Part shown: positions 34,995-44,383 of the stretch, piece after piece | Layout: each line of letters begins with the position of its first letter | Position numbering within the stretch: the stretch's first letter is position 1 | NCBI RefSeq assembly: GCF_026157085.1 | Contig: NZ_JANPVN010000001.1 | Location: forward strand, 682,001-746,000 | From: Sphingomicrobium arenosum | GTDB taxonomy: Bacteria > Pseudomonadota > Alphaproteobacteria > Sphingomonadales > Sphingomonadaceae | DNA length: 64,000 nucleotides | Reading direction: 5' to 3' | Program-made: the position numbers and the translations under genes | Notes under the pieces: generated by a model | Database searches by the model: none | The model's input: the letters and a program-made list of their open reading frames with translations, nothing else | Told to the model about the DNA's origin: nothing

Positions 34995-36299
34995 ATGTTT
35001 AAAGCGCATTTTTCCAGATCTACGGTGAGTTTTTTGGCCCTCGCTCTTGCGGCTTGCGGTGGAGAAGCGAGTGGGCCAACCGCGCCGCCGACAACGTCGA
35101 ACCAGGCACCGACTTTTACCGGCCAGTCTTCGATCACGACGCCCGAGAATGTAGTGGATCTCGGCGTCGTCGGCTTTTCCGACCCCGATGGCGATACGTT
35201 GAGCTACTCGATCCTCTCGACGGGTGACGATTTCGGTCCGTTCCTGATCGGCGGGGACAGCGGGCGTTTGGCATTCAATTTTCCGGCCAACTTCGAACTT
35301 CCGCAGGATGGCAACGAGGATAATGTTTATACAATCGAGGTGGAGGCGCGCGACAGCGCAGGAAACCGCACCACCCAGCAATTGACGATTACCGTCACCG
35401 ACGAGACCGGTCGGGATGACGAGCGGTACGTGCATGAGGCATTTGCGAATGTCCAAGTTGAGAGCGATATCGCTTTTGGTCGCTACGAGACGTCGCCCGG
35501 CAATTTCAATGTCCTCTTCATGGACGTCTTCTCGCCACCGGCCAGCGCCGACACCGAGAGGCGACGCCCAGTGATGATACTCGCGTTCGGCGGTGGTTTC
35601 TTCACCGGCGATCGCTCGAGTGTCGAGCGCGAAGCAGAACGCTTCGCACGGCGTGGTTGGGTCGCCGCGACGGTGGACTATTCGGTGCTCGGACGTCAGG
35701 CGAACAATGGCGATGAACTGATCATACAAGCGGTCGACAGTATTCACGACGTTGCGGCCGCAGTGCGATTCTTCCGTGAAGACGGCCTGAATGCGAATGA
35801 ATATGGTGTCGATCCCGACGCAATCTTCGTTGGCGGCGAGTCTGCGGGTGGCACGATCGCGGCGTCGCTTGCCACCGTCGAAATCGACGAAGTCGACGAC
35901 CCGGCGCTCAAGCAATATATCATCGACAACGGCGGCATCGCGGGACGGAGCAGTGATAATTTCGACACCGTGAGCTCCGAAATTCAAGGCGCGTTCCTTA
36001 TTGCCGGCAGCTTGCTCGATATCGATGTCATCGATGCCACCTCAAAGCCGATCTTTGCGGCGCATTTCGAACTCGACCCGATTACGCCTTGTGAGAGCGG
36101 TCCAGAGGGGCTGCAGAACACAGGCGTGATACTTTATGGGGGATGTGCGATCGCTGATCGCTATGCCAGCCTGGGTCTTCCTTATGGAGCCTATCTTGTG
36201 CCGGGTATCGAAGAGCACGTGGATTTCAACATCATCCAGCTCGACGAAATCATTACTGAGGCCGGACGTCTTTTTGTCGACGAGGTAATCGCTCCCTGA
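34995..36299 (+). CDS. Lipoprotein with cadherin-like domain and alpha/beta-hydrolase (esterase) domain
   Basis: 434 residues. A signal peptide with lipobox LAAC leads to a Pro/Thr linker. A cadherin-like/Ig-fold domain (about 38-135, with FSDPDGDTLSYSI and RDSAGNRTTQQLTITVTDE) precedes an alpha/beta-hydrolase of the carboxylesterase type (about 140-434) with oxyanion segment AFGGGFFTGD, nucleophile elbow GGESAGG and a late His. GGAAGG precedes the ATG. Codon use looks less GC-rich than in neighbours. Probably a surface or periplasmic esterase for a polymer or glycan ester; substrate unknown. Confidence 0.8.
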   Translation: MFKAHFSRSTVSFLALALAACGGEASGPTAPPTTSNQAPTFTGQSSITTPENVVDLGVVGFSDPDGDTLSYSILSTGDDFGPFLIGGDSGRLAFNFPANFELPQDGNEDNVYTIEVEARDSAGNRTTQQLTITVTDETGRDDERYVHEAFANVQVESDIAFGRYETSPGNFNVLFMDVFSPPASADTERRRPVMILAFGGGFFTGDRSSVEREAERFARRGWVAATVDYSVLGRQANNGDELIIQAVDSIHDVAAAVRFFREDGLNANEYGVDPDAIFVGGESAGGTIAASLATVEIDEVDDPALKQYIIDNGGIAGRSSDNFDTVSSEIQGAFLIAGSLLDIDVIDATSKPIFAAHFELDPITPCESGPEGLQNTGVILYGGCAIADRYASLGLPYGAYLVPGIEEHVDFNIIQLDEIITEAGRLFVDEVIAP

Positions 36300-36306
36300 A
36301 AAGTGA

Positions 36307-36332
36307 AAGGGGTGCCGCTGCGGGCACCCCTT
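36307..36332. terminator. Bidirectional hairpin terminator
   Basis: AAGGGGTGCC (36307-36316) pairs perfectly with GGCACCCCTT (36323-36332) around a six-base loop. It sits between convergent genes (esterase lipoprotein and ettA) and has T-rich sequence on both sides. Confidence 0.8.
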
Positions 36333-36346
36333 CCTTTCCCCCTCGC

Positions 36347-38026
36347 CTAGCGCGAAAGCTTTTTATAGCTCACTCGGCTTGGGCGATCGGCGGCATCGCC
36401 GAGGCGGCGGCGCTTGTCTTCCTCATAGGCTTCGAAGTTCCCCTCGAACCATTCGACATGGCTGTCGCCCTCGAAGGCAAGGATGTGGGTGGCGAGACGG
36501 TCGAGGAAGAAGCGGTCGTGCGAAATCACCACGGCGCAGCCGGCGAAATTCTCGATCGCTTCCTCGAGCGCACCCAGCGTTTCGACGTCGAGATCGTTGG
36601 TCGGTTCGTCCAACAGCAGCACGTTGCCGCCTTGCTTGAGCATCTTGGCCATGTGGACGCGGTTGCGTTCACCGCCCGACAGCTTGCCGACATTCTTCTG
36701 CTGGTCGCTGCCCTTGAAGTTGAAGGCGCCGACATAGGCACGAGTCGAGGTATCGTGGCCGTTGACCTGCATGTAATCGAGCCCGTCTGAGATTTCCTCC
36801 CAGACATTGTTCGAGGGCGTGAGATCGTCGCGCGACTGGTCGACATAGCCGAGATGGACCGTCTCGCCGATCTCGATCTTGCCGCTGTCGGGCGTTTCCT
36901 GGCCGGTGATGATCTTGAACAGCGTGGACTTACCCGCGCCGTTGGGACCGATCACGCCGACAATGCCGCCGGGGGGCAGCGTGAAGCTGAGGTTTTCGAA
37001 CAACAGCTTGTCGCCATAGGCCTTGGTGAGGTTCTCGGCCTCGATGACCTTGCCGCCGAGGCGCTCGGGCACCTGGATGACGATCTGCGCCTTGCCGGGC
37101 TTGCGATCCTTCTGGCTGTCCTGCAGTTCCTCGAACTTGCGGATACGCGCCTTGGACTTGGTCTGCCGCGCTTTCGGCGACTGGCGGATCCATTCGAGTT
37201 CGCGGCTGAGGCTCTTCTGGCGCCCGCTTTCCTCGCGCGCTTCCTGTTCGAGACGCTTCGCCTTCTTCTCGAGGTAGGTCGAATAGTTGCCCTCGTAGGG
37301 GAAGTAGCTGCCGCGATCCAATTCGAGGATCCAGCCGACGACATTGTCGAGGAAGTAGCGATCGTGGGTGATCATCAGCACCGCGCCCGCATATTCCTTG
37401 AGGTGGTTTTCGAGCCATTCGACGCTTTCGGCATCGAGGTGGTTGGTCGGTTCGTCCAAGAGCAGGATGTCGGGCTTCTGGATGAGCAAGCGGGTCAGCG
37501 CGACGCGGCGCTTTTCACCGCCCGACAGGTTCTCCACCGAGGCGTCTGAAGGCGGGCAGCGCAGCGCTTCCATGGCGATCTCGAGTTGGTTGTCGAGGGT
37601 CCAGCCGTCGACCGCGTCGATCTGCTCCTGCAACTCGCCCATCTCGGCCATCAGCGCGTCGAAATCGACGTCCTCGGGCGGGTCGCCCATGATGGTGGTG
37701 ATCTCGTTGAAACGATCGACCTTGTCGGCGATGTCGCGCGCGCCGTCCTTGACGTTCTCGAGCACGGTCTTGCTCTCGTCGAGCTGGGGTTCCTGCGCGA
37801 GATAACCGACCGAGATATTCTCGCCCGGCCATGCCTCGCCCGAGAAATCCTTGTCGATGCCAGCCATGATCTTCATGAGCGTCGACTTACCCGCGCCGTT
37901 GGGGCCGACGATGCCGATCTTCGCACCCTGGTAGAATTGCAGGTTGATGTTCGAGAGCACCGGCTTCTGGGCACCGGGGAAGGACTTGGTCATGTCCTTC
38001 ATGACGAAGGCGTACTGGGCGGCCAT
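36347..38026 (-). CDS. ettA: Energy-dependent translational throttle protein EttA (ABC-F)
   Basis: Ribosome-binding ABC-F ATPase that gates entry into elongation according to ADP/ATP ratio. 559 residues with two nucleotide-binding domains: Walker A GPNGAGKS near 39 and again near 355, signatures LSGGEKRR and LSGGERNR, Walker B ILLLDEPTNHLD and VLLLDEPTNDLD. The arm insert and the P-site tRNA interaction motif region between domains (SLSRELEWIRQSPKARQTKSKARI) are EttA-specific. Confidence 0.95.
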   Translation of the reverse strand: MAAQYAFVMKDMTKSFPGAQKPVLSNINLQFYQGAKIGIVGPNGAGKSTLMKIMAGIDKDFSGEAWPGENISVGYLAQEPQLDESKTVLENVKDGARDIADKVDRFNEITTIMGDPPEDVDFDALMAEMGELQEQIDAVDGWTLDNQLEIAMEALRCPPSDASVENLSGGEKRRVALTRLLIQKPDILLLDEPTNHLDAESVEWLENHLKEYAGAVLMITHDRYFLDNVVGWILELDRGSYFPYEGNYSTYLEKKAKRLEQEAREESGRQKSLSRELEWIRQSPKARQTKSKARIRKFEELQDSQKDRKPGKAQIVIQVPERLGGKVIEAENLTKAYGDKLLFENLSFTLPPGGIVGVIGPNGAGKSTLFKIITGQETPDSGKIEIGETVHLGYVDQSRDDLTPSNNVWEEISDGLDYMQVNGHDTSTRAYVGAFNFKGSDQQKNVGKLSGGERNRVHMAKMLKQGGNVLLLDEPTNDLDVETLGALEEAIENFAGCAVVISHDRFFLDRLATHILAFEGDSHVEWFEGNFEAYEEDKRRRLGDAADRPSRVSYKKLSR

Positions 38027-38100
38027 GGGTCGCGATTCCTATTGCTGGATATGGAGTTAGGGGCGCAGGTAGCGAATGTGGAAGCGACTTTCCAGCACTA

Positions 38101-38180
38101 CGTCGCCCCAGCGAAGTCTGGGGCCCATGCCGCCGAGAAATGACGATGAGGCATGGATTCCAGCCTTCGCCGGGATGACG
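38101..38180. repeat. Intergenic palindromic repeat element
   Basis: About 80 bases built from two inverted half-elements of roughly 31 bases: each half, read inward, begins CGTC, has a (C)CCxGCGAAG core and ends CCATGCC. An 18-base centre joins them. This matches the short dispersed palindromes common in sphingomonad intergenic DNA. It lies between ettA and the acyl-CoA synthetase and could form stem-loops in RNA. Only one copy is seen in this window. Confidence 0.7.
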
Positions 38181-38195
38181 GAAGATGGATGATCG

Positions 38196-39830
38196 TCAGT
38201 CGCGCCCCGTCATCGCTTCGACACCATCGAAGCTATAGTCGCTAAACTGTTCGCGCAGCGTCTTTTTCGACAGTTTTCCGGTGGCGGTGTGCGGCAGTTC
38301 GTCGACGAATTCGACGGCATCGGGGAGCCACCATTTGGCAACCTGGTCGCGGATGCCTTCGATCACATCCTCGCCGCAGACGTTGTGGCCTTCCTCGCGC
38401 ACGCAGACGAGCAGCGGGCGCTCGTCCCACTTGGGGTGGAAGATGCCGATGCAGGCGGCCTCGGCCACGCCATCGACGCCGATGGCGGCATTTTCCAATT
38501 CGATCGAGCTGATCCATTCACCGCCCGACTTGATGACATCCTTCGAGCGGTCGGTGATCTGCATCGTGCCGTCGGGGTGGAGCGCGGCGACATCGCCGGT
38601 GGAGAACCAGCCGTCGGCGTCGATGGCAGGCTCTTCTTCCTTGAAATAGCGTTCGATGACCCAGGCGCCGCGCACCTGTAGGTCGCCCGAGGCCTTGCCG
38701 TCGCGGGGCAGGACATTGCCCTCGTCATCGACGATCCGCATCTCCACGCCGAAGGGCACCCTGCCCTGCCGCGCGGTCCATTCGATTTGCTCTTCGTCGG
38801 ACATGTCGTCCCAGCCGTCAGGCTTGCCCGCGAGGCTGCCGATGGGCGAGAGTTCGGTCATGCCCCAGGCGTGGCCGACCTCGATGTCATGAGCGCGGAA
38901 CCACTTAATCATGGCGCGCGGCGCAGCCGAGCCGCCGATGGTCACGGTCTTCAGATTGTCGAGCGCGTCGCCCGTTTTCTCGATATGCGCGATCATGTCG
39001 ACCCAGATGGTCGGCACGCCCGCCGAATGGGTGACCTTTTCGTCGCGGAACAGGTCGACCATGCGCTTGGCGGTATAGTCTGCAGACAGTACCATCTTGC
39101 AGCCGACTAGCGGCGCGGCCCAGGGCAGGCCCCAGGCATTGGCATGGAACATCGGCACGATAGGAAGCGCGCAATCGCGCTTGCCGAGGTCGAAACAGTC
39201 GGGCTGCACTTCGGCGAGGGCATGGAGGACCATGCCGCGATGCTCGTAGATGACGCCCTTGGGATTGCCGGTGGTGCCGCTGGTGTAGCACAGGCCGATG
39301 GGATCGCGCTCGTCGGCATCGACCCACTGGTAATCGTCATCCTCGGCGCCGATCCACTCCTCGAACGAGGGATCGCCTTCCCATCCTTCGGGCGGATCGT
39401 AGACGACATAATGGTCGATGGTCTTCCACGCGGGCTTCATCGCATCGACGAGCGGCTTCATCATCGCATCGTAGAGGAGGACGCGGTCCTCAGCATGATT
39501 GCCGATATAGGCCAGCTGTTCGGGGAAGAGGCGCGGGTTGATGGTGTGGAGCACGCCGCCCATGCCGATGGTGCCATACCAGCTGATGAGGTGGCGCTCG
39601 TGGTTCATGGCGAGGGTGGCGACGCGCTCGCCCTTCCTGACGCCCAGTCTCTCGAGCGCCTTGGCCATCTGGCGCGACTTCTTCGCAATCTCACCCCAGT
39701 TGGTGCGCGTCATCGACCCATCGGCCCAGGCCGAGACGACCTCTCGGTCGCCATGTTCGCGCTCGGCATGATCGACGAGCCGCATGACGTTCAAGGGCCA
39801 GTCCTGCTGGGTCCCGAGGCGAATGGTCAT
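38196..39830 (-). CDS. Long-chain acyl-CoA synthetase (AMP-binding)
   Basis: 544-residue ANL-superfamily ligase converting a fatty acid, ATP and CoA to acyl-CoA. Motifs: P-loop [13 protein letters not shown] near residue 185, GMTELSP (A5) near 318, GWFSTGDVA (A7) and SGGEWISS, and the final catalytic lysine in [12 protein letters not shown]. The pattern of medium/long-chain fatty-acid-CoA ligases (HANAWGLPW) is present. Isolated gene; substrate length cannot be read from sequence. Confidence 0.9.
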   Translation of the reverse strand: MTIRLGTQQDWPLNVMRLVDHAEREHGDREVVSAWADGSMTRTNWGEIAKKSRQMAKALERLGVRKGERVATLAMNHERHLISWYGTIGMGGVLHTINPRLFPEQLAYIGNHAEDRVLLYDAMMKPLVDAMKPAWKTIDHYVVYDPPEGWEGDPSFEEWIGAEDDDYQWVDADERDPIGLCYTSGTTGNPKGVIYEHRGMVLHALAEVQPDCFDLGKRDCALPIVPMFHANAWGLPWAAPLVGCKMVLSADYTAKRMVDLFRDEKVTHSAGVPTIWVDMIAHIEKTGDALDNLKTVTIGGSAAPRAMIKWFRAHDIEVGHAWGMTELSPIGSLAGKPDGWDDMSDEEQIEWTARQGRVPFGVEMRIVDDEGNVLPRDGKASGDLQVRGAWVIERYFKEEEPAIDADGWFSTGDVAALHPDGTMQITDRSKDVIKSGGEWISSIELENAAIGVDGVAEAACIGIFHPKWDERPLLVCVREEGHNVCGEDVIEGIRDQVAKWWLPDAVEFVDELPHTATGKLSKKTLREQFSDYSFDGVEAMTGRD

Positions 39831-39897
39831 CGTGCGTCTTACTCCTGCTCCTGACAGGAATGTACGCTAACCGCAATTTAATGGCGGGGGAAAGCCC

Positions 39898-40230
39898 CTA
39901 AAAGGGCATTTTCATGCCGGGCGGGAGCTGGAAGCCGGCAGTCGCCTTCTTCATTTCCTCCGAAGCCGCCACATCGGCCTTCGCCTTGGCGTCGTTAAAG
40001 GCGGCGGCGACCAGATCCTCGACCATGCCCTTGTCATCGGGGGTCATCAGGCTGTCGTCGATCTCGACGCGAATGATGCGGCCCTTGGCCGAGGCGCGGA
40101 CCTTGACGAGCCCGCCGCCGGCTTGTCCCTCGACCTCGATCTTATCGAGCTCGTTCTGGGCATTGGCGAGGTCTTCCTGCGCCTTCTGTGCCATGGCGAG
40201 GATGTCGTTCATGTTGGGCATGTCGGGCAT
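39898..40230 (-). CDS. ybaB: YbaB/EbfC family nucleoid-associated protein
   Basis: 110 residues with the typical MNDILAMAQKAQEDL N-terminal helix, the GGGLVKVRASAKGRIIRVEIDDS beta core and the Met-rich end PPGMKMPF. Binds DNA as a dimer. Its start shares a base with the dnaX stop (TAATG), the conserved dnaX-ybaB pair. Confidence 0.93.
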   Translation of the reverse strand: MPDMPNMNDILAMAQKAQEDLANAQNELDKIEVEGQAGGGLVKVRASAKGRIIRVEIDDSLMTPDDKGMVEDLVAAAFNDAKAKADVAASEEMKKATAGFQLPPGMKMPF

Positions 40231-42041
40231 TAGCTTGCGTCCTTGATCTCTTCGAGTTTGGCGTCGGGGAACGCCGTGGTGACGGCCTTGACCATCGGAT
40301 CGGCCATCACCCGTTCCCGGTCGGCCTGTTGCCGCATCACTTCGGCTTCGGCAAGGCTGGGCTGGCCACCATGATCCTGTAGCACGATTTCCCAATCGCT
40401 GCCCGTCACCTGCTTGGCGGCGGCGGCGAGTTCGCGGGTGAAGTCGCTGTCGAGCGGTGCCTTGGGCTGGAGCACGAGCCGTGGCGGGGCGTAGGCGACG
40501 AGGCCAACCTTGTCGTGCAGATCGACCCCGAGGCGCGGGCGCGCATCGTCGACGAGGTGATAAAGCTCCATGAAGTCGCCGGGGAGCGATGGGGCGAGCG
40601 GCGCGGGGTCGGCAGAAACAGAGGCTTGCGGCGCAGCCGGGGATGCTGGCGCTTCTTCCCACGGGGCAGGTTCGGAAGGCGCACGTTCGGGCGGCTGAGA
40701 TGCAGGCGCTTCTTCCGGCGGCACCGCTTCAGCGACGGGCGCGTCGGCGGGCGCTGCCGCTTCGGGCGTACTCCCCTGCTGGGGCTTGGGTGGCGCCTTG
40801 CCGCCCGCCAGCGCGTCGATCACCGCGCCGGGATCGGGCATCCCCGCAGCATGGATCACGCGCAGCAGCGCCATGTCGGCGGCCTCGCGTGGATCGGGCG
40901 CGACCTCGACGTCCTTCAGCCCCTTGAGGAGGAGCTGCCACAGCATATGAAGCTGCGGCCAACCCAATGTCTTGGCGTCCTTGGCGATGGCCTCCTGCTC
41001 CTCCGCCGAGCGCAGGACATCGTCACTGCCGCTCGCCTTGCGGCGGCTGATGGCATGGAGGCTGTCGAGCAGGCCACGCAGCAGCGCGCTGGGCTCGACG
41101 CCCAATTCGTGCGCGCGGTCAAGGCCATCGAGGAGGGCGCCTGCATCGCCATCGAGGAGCAAGTCGAGCAAGCGGCGGATGCTGCCGCGATCGGCGAGCC
41201 CGAGCATGTCGCGGACCTCGGCGGCGGTGACCTGCTGCCCGCCATGGGCGATCGCTTGGTCGAGCAAGCTGAGGCCGTCGCGCACCGAGCCCTCGGCGGC
41301 GCGCGCGACGATGGCGAGCGCGTCGGGCTCGACGCTGATGCCTTCCTTCTCGGCGATGCCCGCGAAATGCGCTGCGAGCTGGTCGGCGGAAATGCGCCTG
41401 AGGTCGAAGCGCTGGCAGCGCGACAGGACCGTCACCGGCACCTTGTCGACCTCGGTCGTGGCGAAGAGGAATTTGACGTGAGGCGGCGGTTCCTCGAGCG
41501 TCTTCAGGATCGCGTTGAAGGCGCTCTTGGAGAGCATGTGCACTTCGTCGATGATGTAGATCTTGTAGCGCGCCGACACCGAGGCATAGCGCACCGCCTC
41601 GATGATCTCGCGCATGTCGTCGACGCCGGTGTGGCTCGCGGCGTCCATCTCGACGACGTCGATATGCCGCCCCTCTGCGATCGCCTGGCAGGGTTCGCAG
41701 ATGCCGCAGGGGCTGATCGTCGGGCCGCCATTGCCGTCGGGGCCGATGCAATTGAGCGCCTTGGCCATGAGGCGCGCGGTCGAGGTCTTGCCGACCCCCC
41801 TCACCCCGGTCATCAGGAAGGCGTGCGCGATGCGGTCGGTCTCGATCGCATTGGCGAGCGTGCGGACCATCGCATCCTGCCCGATCAGCTCCTCGAAGGT
41901 CTGCGGGCGATATTTGCGCGCCAGTACGCGATAGGCCTCTGCCTTCGGGGGCTCCTGCGGCTGCTCGGGCTCGTCGAGGCCGAGACCCGGACCCATGTCC
42001 ATGGGCGGGGTATCGTCGGCGGGCGATTCGGGATCGTTCAT
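40230..42041 (-). CDS. dnaX: DNA polymerase III subunits gamma and tau
   Basis: 603 residues. AAA+ clamp-loader ATPase: Walker A GVRGVGKTST near 79, zinc cysteines in the C...CGICEPC segment, Walker B IIDEVHML, sensor SRCQRFDLRRI. The tail has a long Ala/Pro/Glu linker (about residues 420-490) and a C-terminal tau region. No obvious A-rich slippery site is seen, so gamma formation by frameshift is not evident. Coupled to ybaB. Confidence 0.95.
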   Translation of the reverse strand: MNDPESPADDTPPMDMGPGLGLDEPEQPQEPPKAEAYRVLARKYRPQTFEELIGQDAMVRTLANAIETDRIAHAFLMTGVRGVGKTSTARLMAKALNCIGPDGNGGPTISPCGICEPCQAIAEGRHIDVVEMDAASHTGVDDMREIIEAVRYASVSARYKIYIIDEVHMLSKSAFNAILKTLEEPPPHVKFLFATTEVDKVPVTVLSRCQRFDLRRISADQLAAHFAGIAEKEGISVEPDALAIVARAAEGSVRDGLSLLDQAIAHGGQQVTAAEVRDMLGLADRGSIRRLLDLLLDGDAGALLDGLDRAHELGVEPSALLRGLLDSLHAISRRKASGSDDVLRSAEEQEAIAKDAKTLGWPQLHMLWQLLLKGLKDVEVAPDPREAADMALLRVIHAAGMPDPGAVIDALAGGKAPPKPQQGSTPEAAAPADAPVAEAVPPEEAPASQPPERAPSEPAPWEEAPASPAAPQASVSADPAPLAPSLPGDFMELYHLVDDARPRLGVDLHDKVGLVAYAPPRLVLQPKAPLDSDFTRELAAAAKQVTGSDWEIVLQDHGGQPSLAEAEVMRQQADRERVMADPMVKAVTTAFPDAKLEEIKDAS

Positions 42042-42157
42042 GGCGAAAGCCTAGGCAAAGCGAACGGCAAAGGCGAGCCTGTCGGGAAGGTCTGGCGCGG
42101 TTCGATGATCACGCTAAACACATTGGCAAGACCTTGCCGCCTAGGACCGCTTTCATC

Positions 42158-43354
42158 ATGCATCAGTCGCTTCTCATCGCTCCGCTCGTGAGCCTCGCTC
42201 TTTTTGCCAATCCTGCCATGGCGCAGGACCGAAGCTCGATCGTTTTCGGCAACGACACGGGGCGTTACGCCGAGGACGGCGAATGCGACGATCCGCGCTT
42301 CGAGGGGGCGGGCATGGCGAAGACGGGCGGATCGAACGACCTTCAGTATAAGGACGCCAGCGACTGCCGCGCCGCCTTCGAGGCGGGACGGATCAGCGTG
42401 CGGAGCGAATTGCCCGCACCGCCGACGCCGCCGGTGCCGCCAAATGACGGACGGGTGCTGCCCTCGATTGCCCCGGCCCCTTTGTCGTCCGCAATCGACT
42501 TCGGTGATGACAGCGGTCGCTTTTCCGAGGACGGCAAATGCGACGACCCGCGCTTCGAGGGCCCTGGAATGGCCAGCCTCACGCCGACCGGAGATCTTGC
42601 GGGCAAGGATGCGAGTGACTGCCGTACACTTCATGCCGAGGGACGGGTCACGCTGATCGATACGAGCGGCGAGCGTAACTCTATCCGAGAGACGGGGAGT
42701 CGACCGCTCGATGAGGCTCCCCAAGTCAATGGAGCCTTTACCGCTGGCAATGCGCACCGATCATTGGCCGAGGGCGACTTCGGCAACGATGATTCGCTCT
42801 ACGCCAATGACGGCGAGTGTGACGATCCGCGCTTTGCCGGACCAGGCGTGGCATTGAGTGCCAGTGACGAGCATCTCGGCGAGGACGCCAGCGATTGCCG
42901 GGCGATGGTTGAAGCGGGACGGGCGCGCTGGCGCGACCGCGAAGAAGAGGCGCGTCTGCGCACCCTGCCCGGCCCCGGCGGTTTCGTCTTCGGTGCGGAC
43001 AGCAGCGCCCTGGCGCTTAACGGAATCTGCGACGACATGCGCTTCATCGGCGAGAATGTGCACGAGGTGCAACTCGGCAGCGACATCCTTGCCGATGGGA
43101 GCGATTGCCGCACCGCCTTCGAGGCTGGGCGCGCCCGCCACCGGGTGCTGGGCATGGGACCCTTTGTCGCGAGGCCCGATGCCGACGTGATCGACTTTGG
43201 CGATGACAGCGGCGATTTTGCCGACAACCAGCTTTGCGACGATGCGCGCTTCACTGGCGAGGGCATGAACCCGCCCTATCTGCAGGCCGATATCGGACGC
43301 GACGCAGGCGATTGCCGCGCGCTCTACGAAGCAGGCAGCATCCAATTGCACTGA
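42158..43354 (+). CDS. Secreted protein with five CDD/DCR repeats
   Basis: 398 residues. A signal peptide ends PAMAQ. Five imperfect repeats follow, each starting with I.FG.D(S/T)..(Y/F)A.(D/N)G.CDD.RF.G.GM and ending D.(S)DCR..(F/Y)EAGR, at about residues 25-75, 110-160, 200-250, 270-320 and 335-398. Each unit carries one Cys in CDD and one in DC, which could form one disulfide per unit; the acidic clusters might bind calcium. A proline-rich linker follows repeat 1. The repeat is familiar from other alphaproteobacterial secreted proteins, but no function is known to me. Start 42158 gives the signal peptide. Confidence 0.82.
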   Translation: MHQSLLIAPLVSLALFANPAMAQDRSSIVFGNDTGRYAEDGECDDPRFEGAGMAKTGGSNDLQYKDASDCRAAFEAGRISVRSELPAPPTPPVPPNDGRVLPSIAPAPLSSAIDFGDDSGRFSEDGKCDDPRFEGPGMASLTPTGDLAGKDASDCRTLHAEGRVTLIDTSGERNSIRETGSRPLDEAPQVNGAFTAGNAHRSLAEGDFGNDDSLYANDGECDDPRFAGPGVALSASDEHLGEDASDCRAMVEAGRARWRDREEEARLRTLPGPGGFVFGADSSALALNGICDDMRFIGENVHEVQLGSDILADGSDCRTAFEAGRARHRVLGMGPFVARPDADVIDFGDDSGDFADNQLCDDARFTGEGMNPPYLQADIGRDAGDCRALYEAGSIQLH

Positions 43355-43365
43355 TCTGTTGGAAA

Positions 43366-43456
43366 AGGTGGAAGCCGACGACCCGACCGAAACCGCTGTG
43401 GCTGCTCCCTTCCGGGCCTGACCAGGTTCACGGGCAAGTCGTCCGCCGACTTCCGA
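43366..43456 (-). ncRNA. ffs: Signal recognition particle RNA (4.5S)
   Basis: On the minus strand the conserved apical hairpin of bacterial SRP RNA is found: CTGGTCAGG..CCGGAAGGGAGCAGCC, with the GGAA tetraloop and the Ffh-binding internal loop. Ends pair as GGAAG (5', 43454) with CTTCC (3', 43370). A run CCTTTTCC follows the 3' end. Ends are accurate to a few bases. It works with Ffh in co-translational targeting. Confidence 0.92.
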
Positions 43457-43461
43457 TGGCG

Positions 43462-43490
43462 CATATGGCGAGAAAGGCTCGCCGATGCAA
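43462..43490 (-). promoter_or_regulatory. Promoter of the SRP RNA gene
   Basis: On the minus strand TTGCAT (43485-43490), 17-base spacer, CATATG (43462-43467), a good fit to a housekeeping promoter. The predicted start at about 43456 agrees with the 5' end of the folded RNA. Confidence 0.65.
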
Positions 43491-43495
43491 GCCCC

Positions 43496-44383
43496 TTACT
43501 CGCCGATCGCCAGCGCGAAATAGGCGCCGATCTCGGCCATAATCGCCTTGGTTTCTGCGAGCGACACCGTGGGGCGCTGCGCCATGACGGCGAAATAATA
43601 GCGGTCGCGGCCATTGGGATGGTCGATGAAGCCGACATCGTTCACCTGCTGGTCGGGATCGCCGTCGGGGCGGCAGGTCCCTGTCTTGTCGCCCGCGCGC
43701 CAGCCTTCGGGGAGCCCGGCGCGCACACGGTCGAGGCCGGTGGTCGAGCGCCGAGCGAGCTCGAATAGTCGCGCACGCTGGGCGTCGTCGAGCGCAGGAG
43801 CTTGCTCGAGCCGTCGCCAGAAATCGGCCATCGCCAACGGGGTCGCGCTGTCGCGGGGATCACCCTTGGCATTCTCGTTTAGCGCGGTTTCGCGGCGATC
43901 GAGGCGGGCACCAAGTTGCCAGCGTTCGAACCACGCATTGACGGCCGCGGGCCCGCCGAGCGCGTCGATAATCATATTGGAGGCACCATTGTCGCTCACC
44001 AGCATGGCGGCATCGAGCGCGGCATCGAGGATGGTCGTACCGTCGCCCGCTGCGAGCATGGGGGAATGGCCTGGGAGCGCGTCAGGGTCGTAGGCAATGG
44101 GCGCTTCGAGATTGATCTCGCCCGCGTTCGACGCGGCCAGAGCCGCCGCGGCGAGCATCGGCTTGAAGGACGAGCAGAAGGCCATCGGCGTGTCGGGGCG
44201 GTGCGACAGGATCCTCTCGCCGCGTGCGTCCATCAGGACCAGCCCGAGCGGTCCCCCGAGGCGGTCTTCGAACGCGGGAATGGCGGCGGCGAAGGCCGAG
44301 GGTTCCTCCGCCGGGGCGCCGCCAGGCGACGTTGCGGCAGGGCTGCAGGCGGTGAGGCAGGCGGCGAACAGGAAAATTCTCAT
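43496..44383 (-). CDS. Class A beta-lactamase
   Basis: 295 residues. Motifs of serine class A enzymes: S-x-x-K in CSSFKPM near residue 71, SDN in VSDNGASN, the omega-loop ExxLN (ETALNENAKGDPRDSATP), and KTG in GDKTGTC. A lipoprotein-like signal MRIFLFAACLTACSPA suggests export and anchoring. Overlaps the ferredoxin 3' end by four bases (ATGA). A chromosomal enzyme; spectrum cannot be read from sequence. Confidence 0.9.
   Translation of the reverse strand: MRIFLFAACLTACSPAATSPGGAPAEEPSAFAAAIPAFEDRLGGPLGLVLMDARGERILSHRPDTPMAFCSSFKPMLAAAALAASNAGEINLEAPIAYDPDALPGHSPMLAAGDGTTILDAALDAAMLVSDNGASNMIIDALGGPAAVNAWFERWQLGARLDRRETALNENAKGDPRDSATPLAMADFWRRLEQAPALDDAQRARLFELARRSTTGLDRVRAGLPEGWRAGDKTGTCRPDGDPDQQVNDVGFIDHPNGRDRYYFAVMAQRPTVSLAETKAIMAEIGAYFALAIGE

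Noticed and set aside
40230..42041. Programmed frameshift in dnaX
   Set aside because: No A-AAA-AAG-type slippery heptamer with downstream hairpin was seen.
40515..42191. Plus-strand frame of about 560 codons
   Set aside because: Antisense of dnaX; composition typical of a shadow.
43496..44383. Beta-lactamase considered as part of a mobile resistance cassette
   Set aside because: Flanking genes are chromosomal housekeeping genes, and no integrase, insertion sequence or inverted repeat is near.
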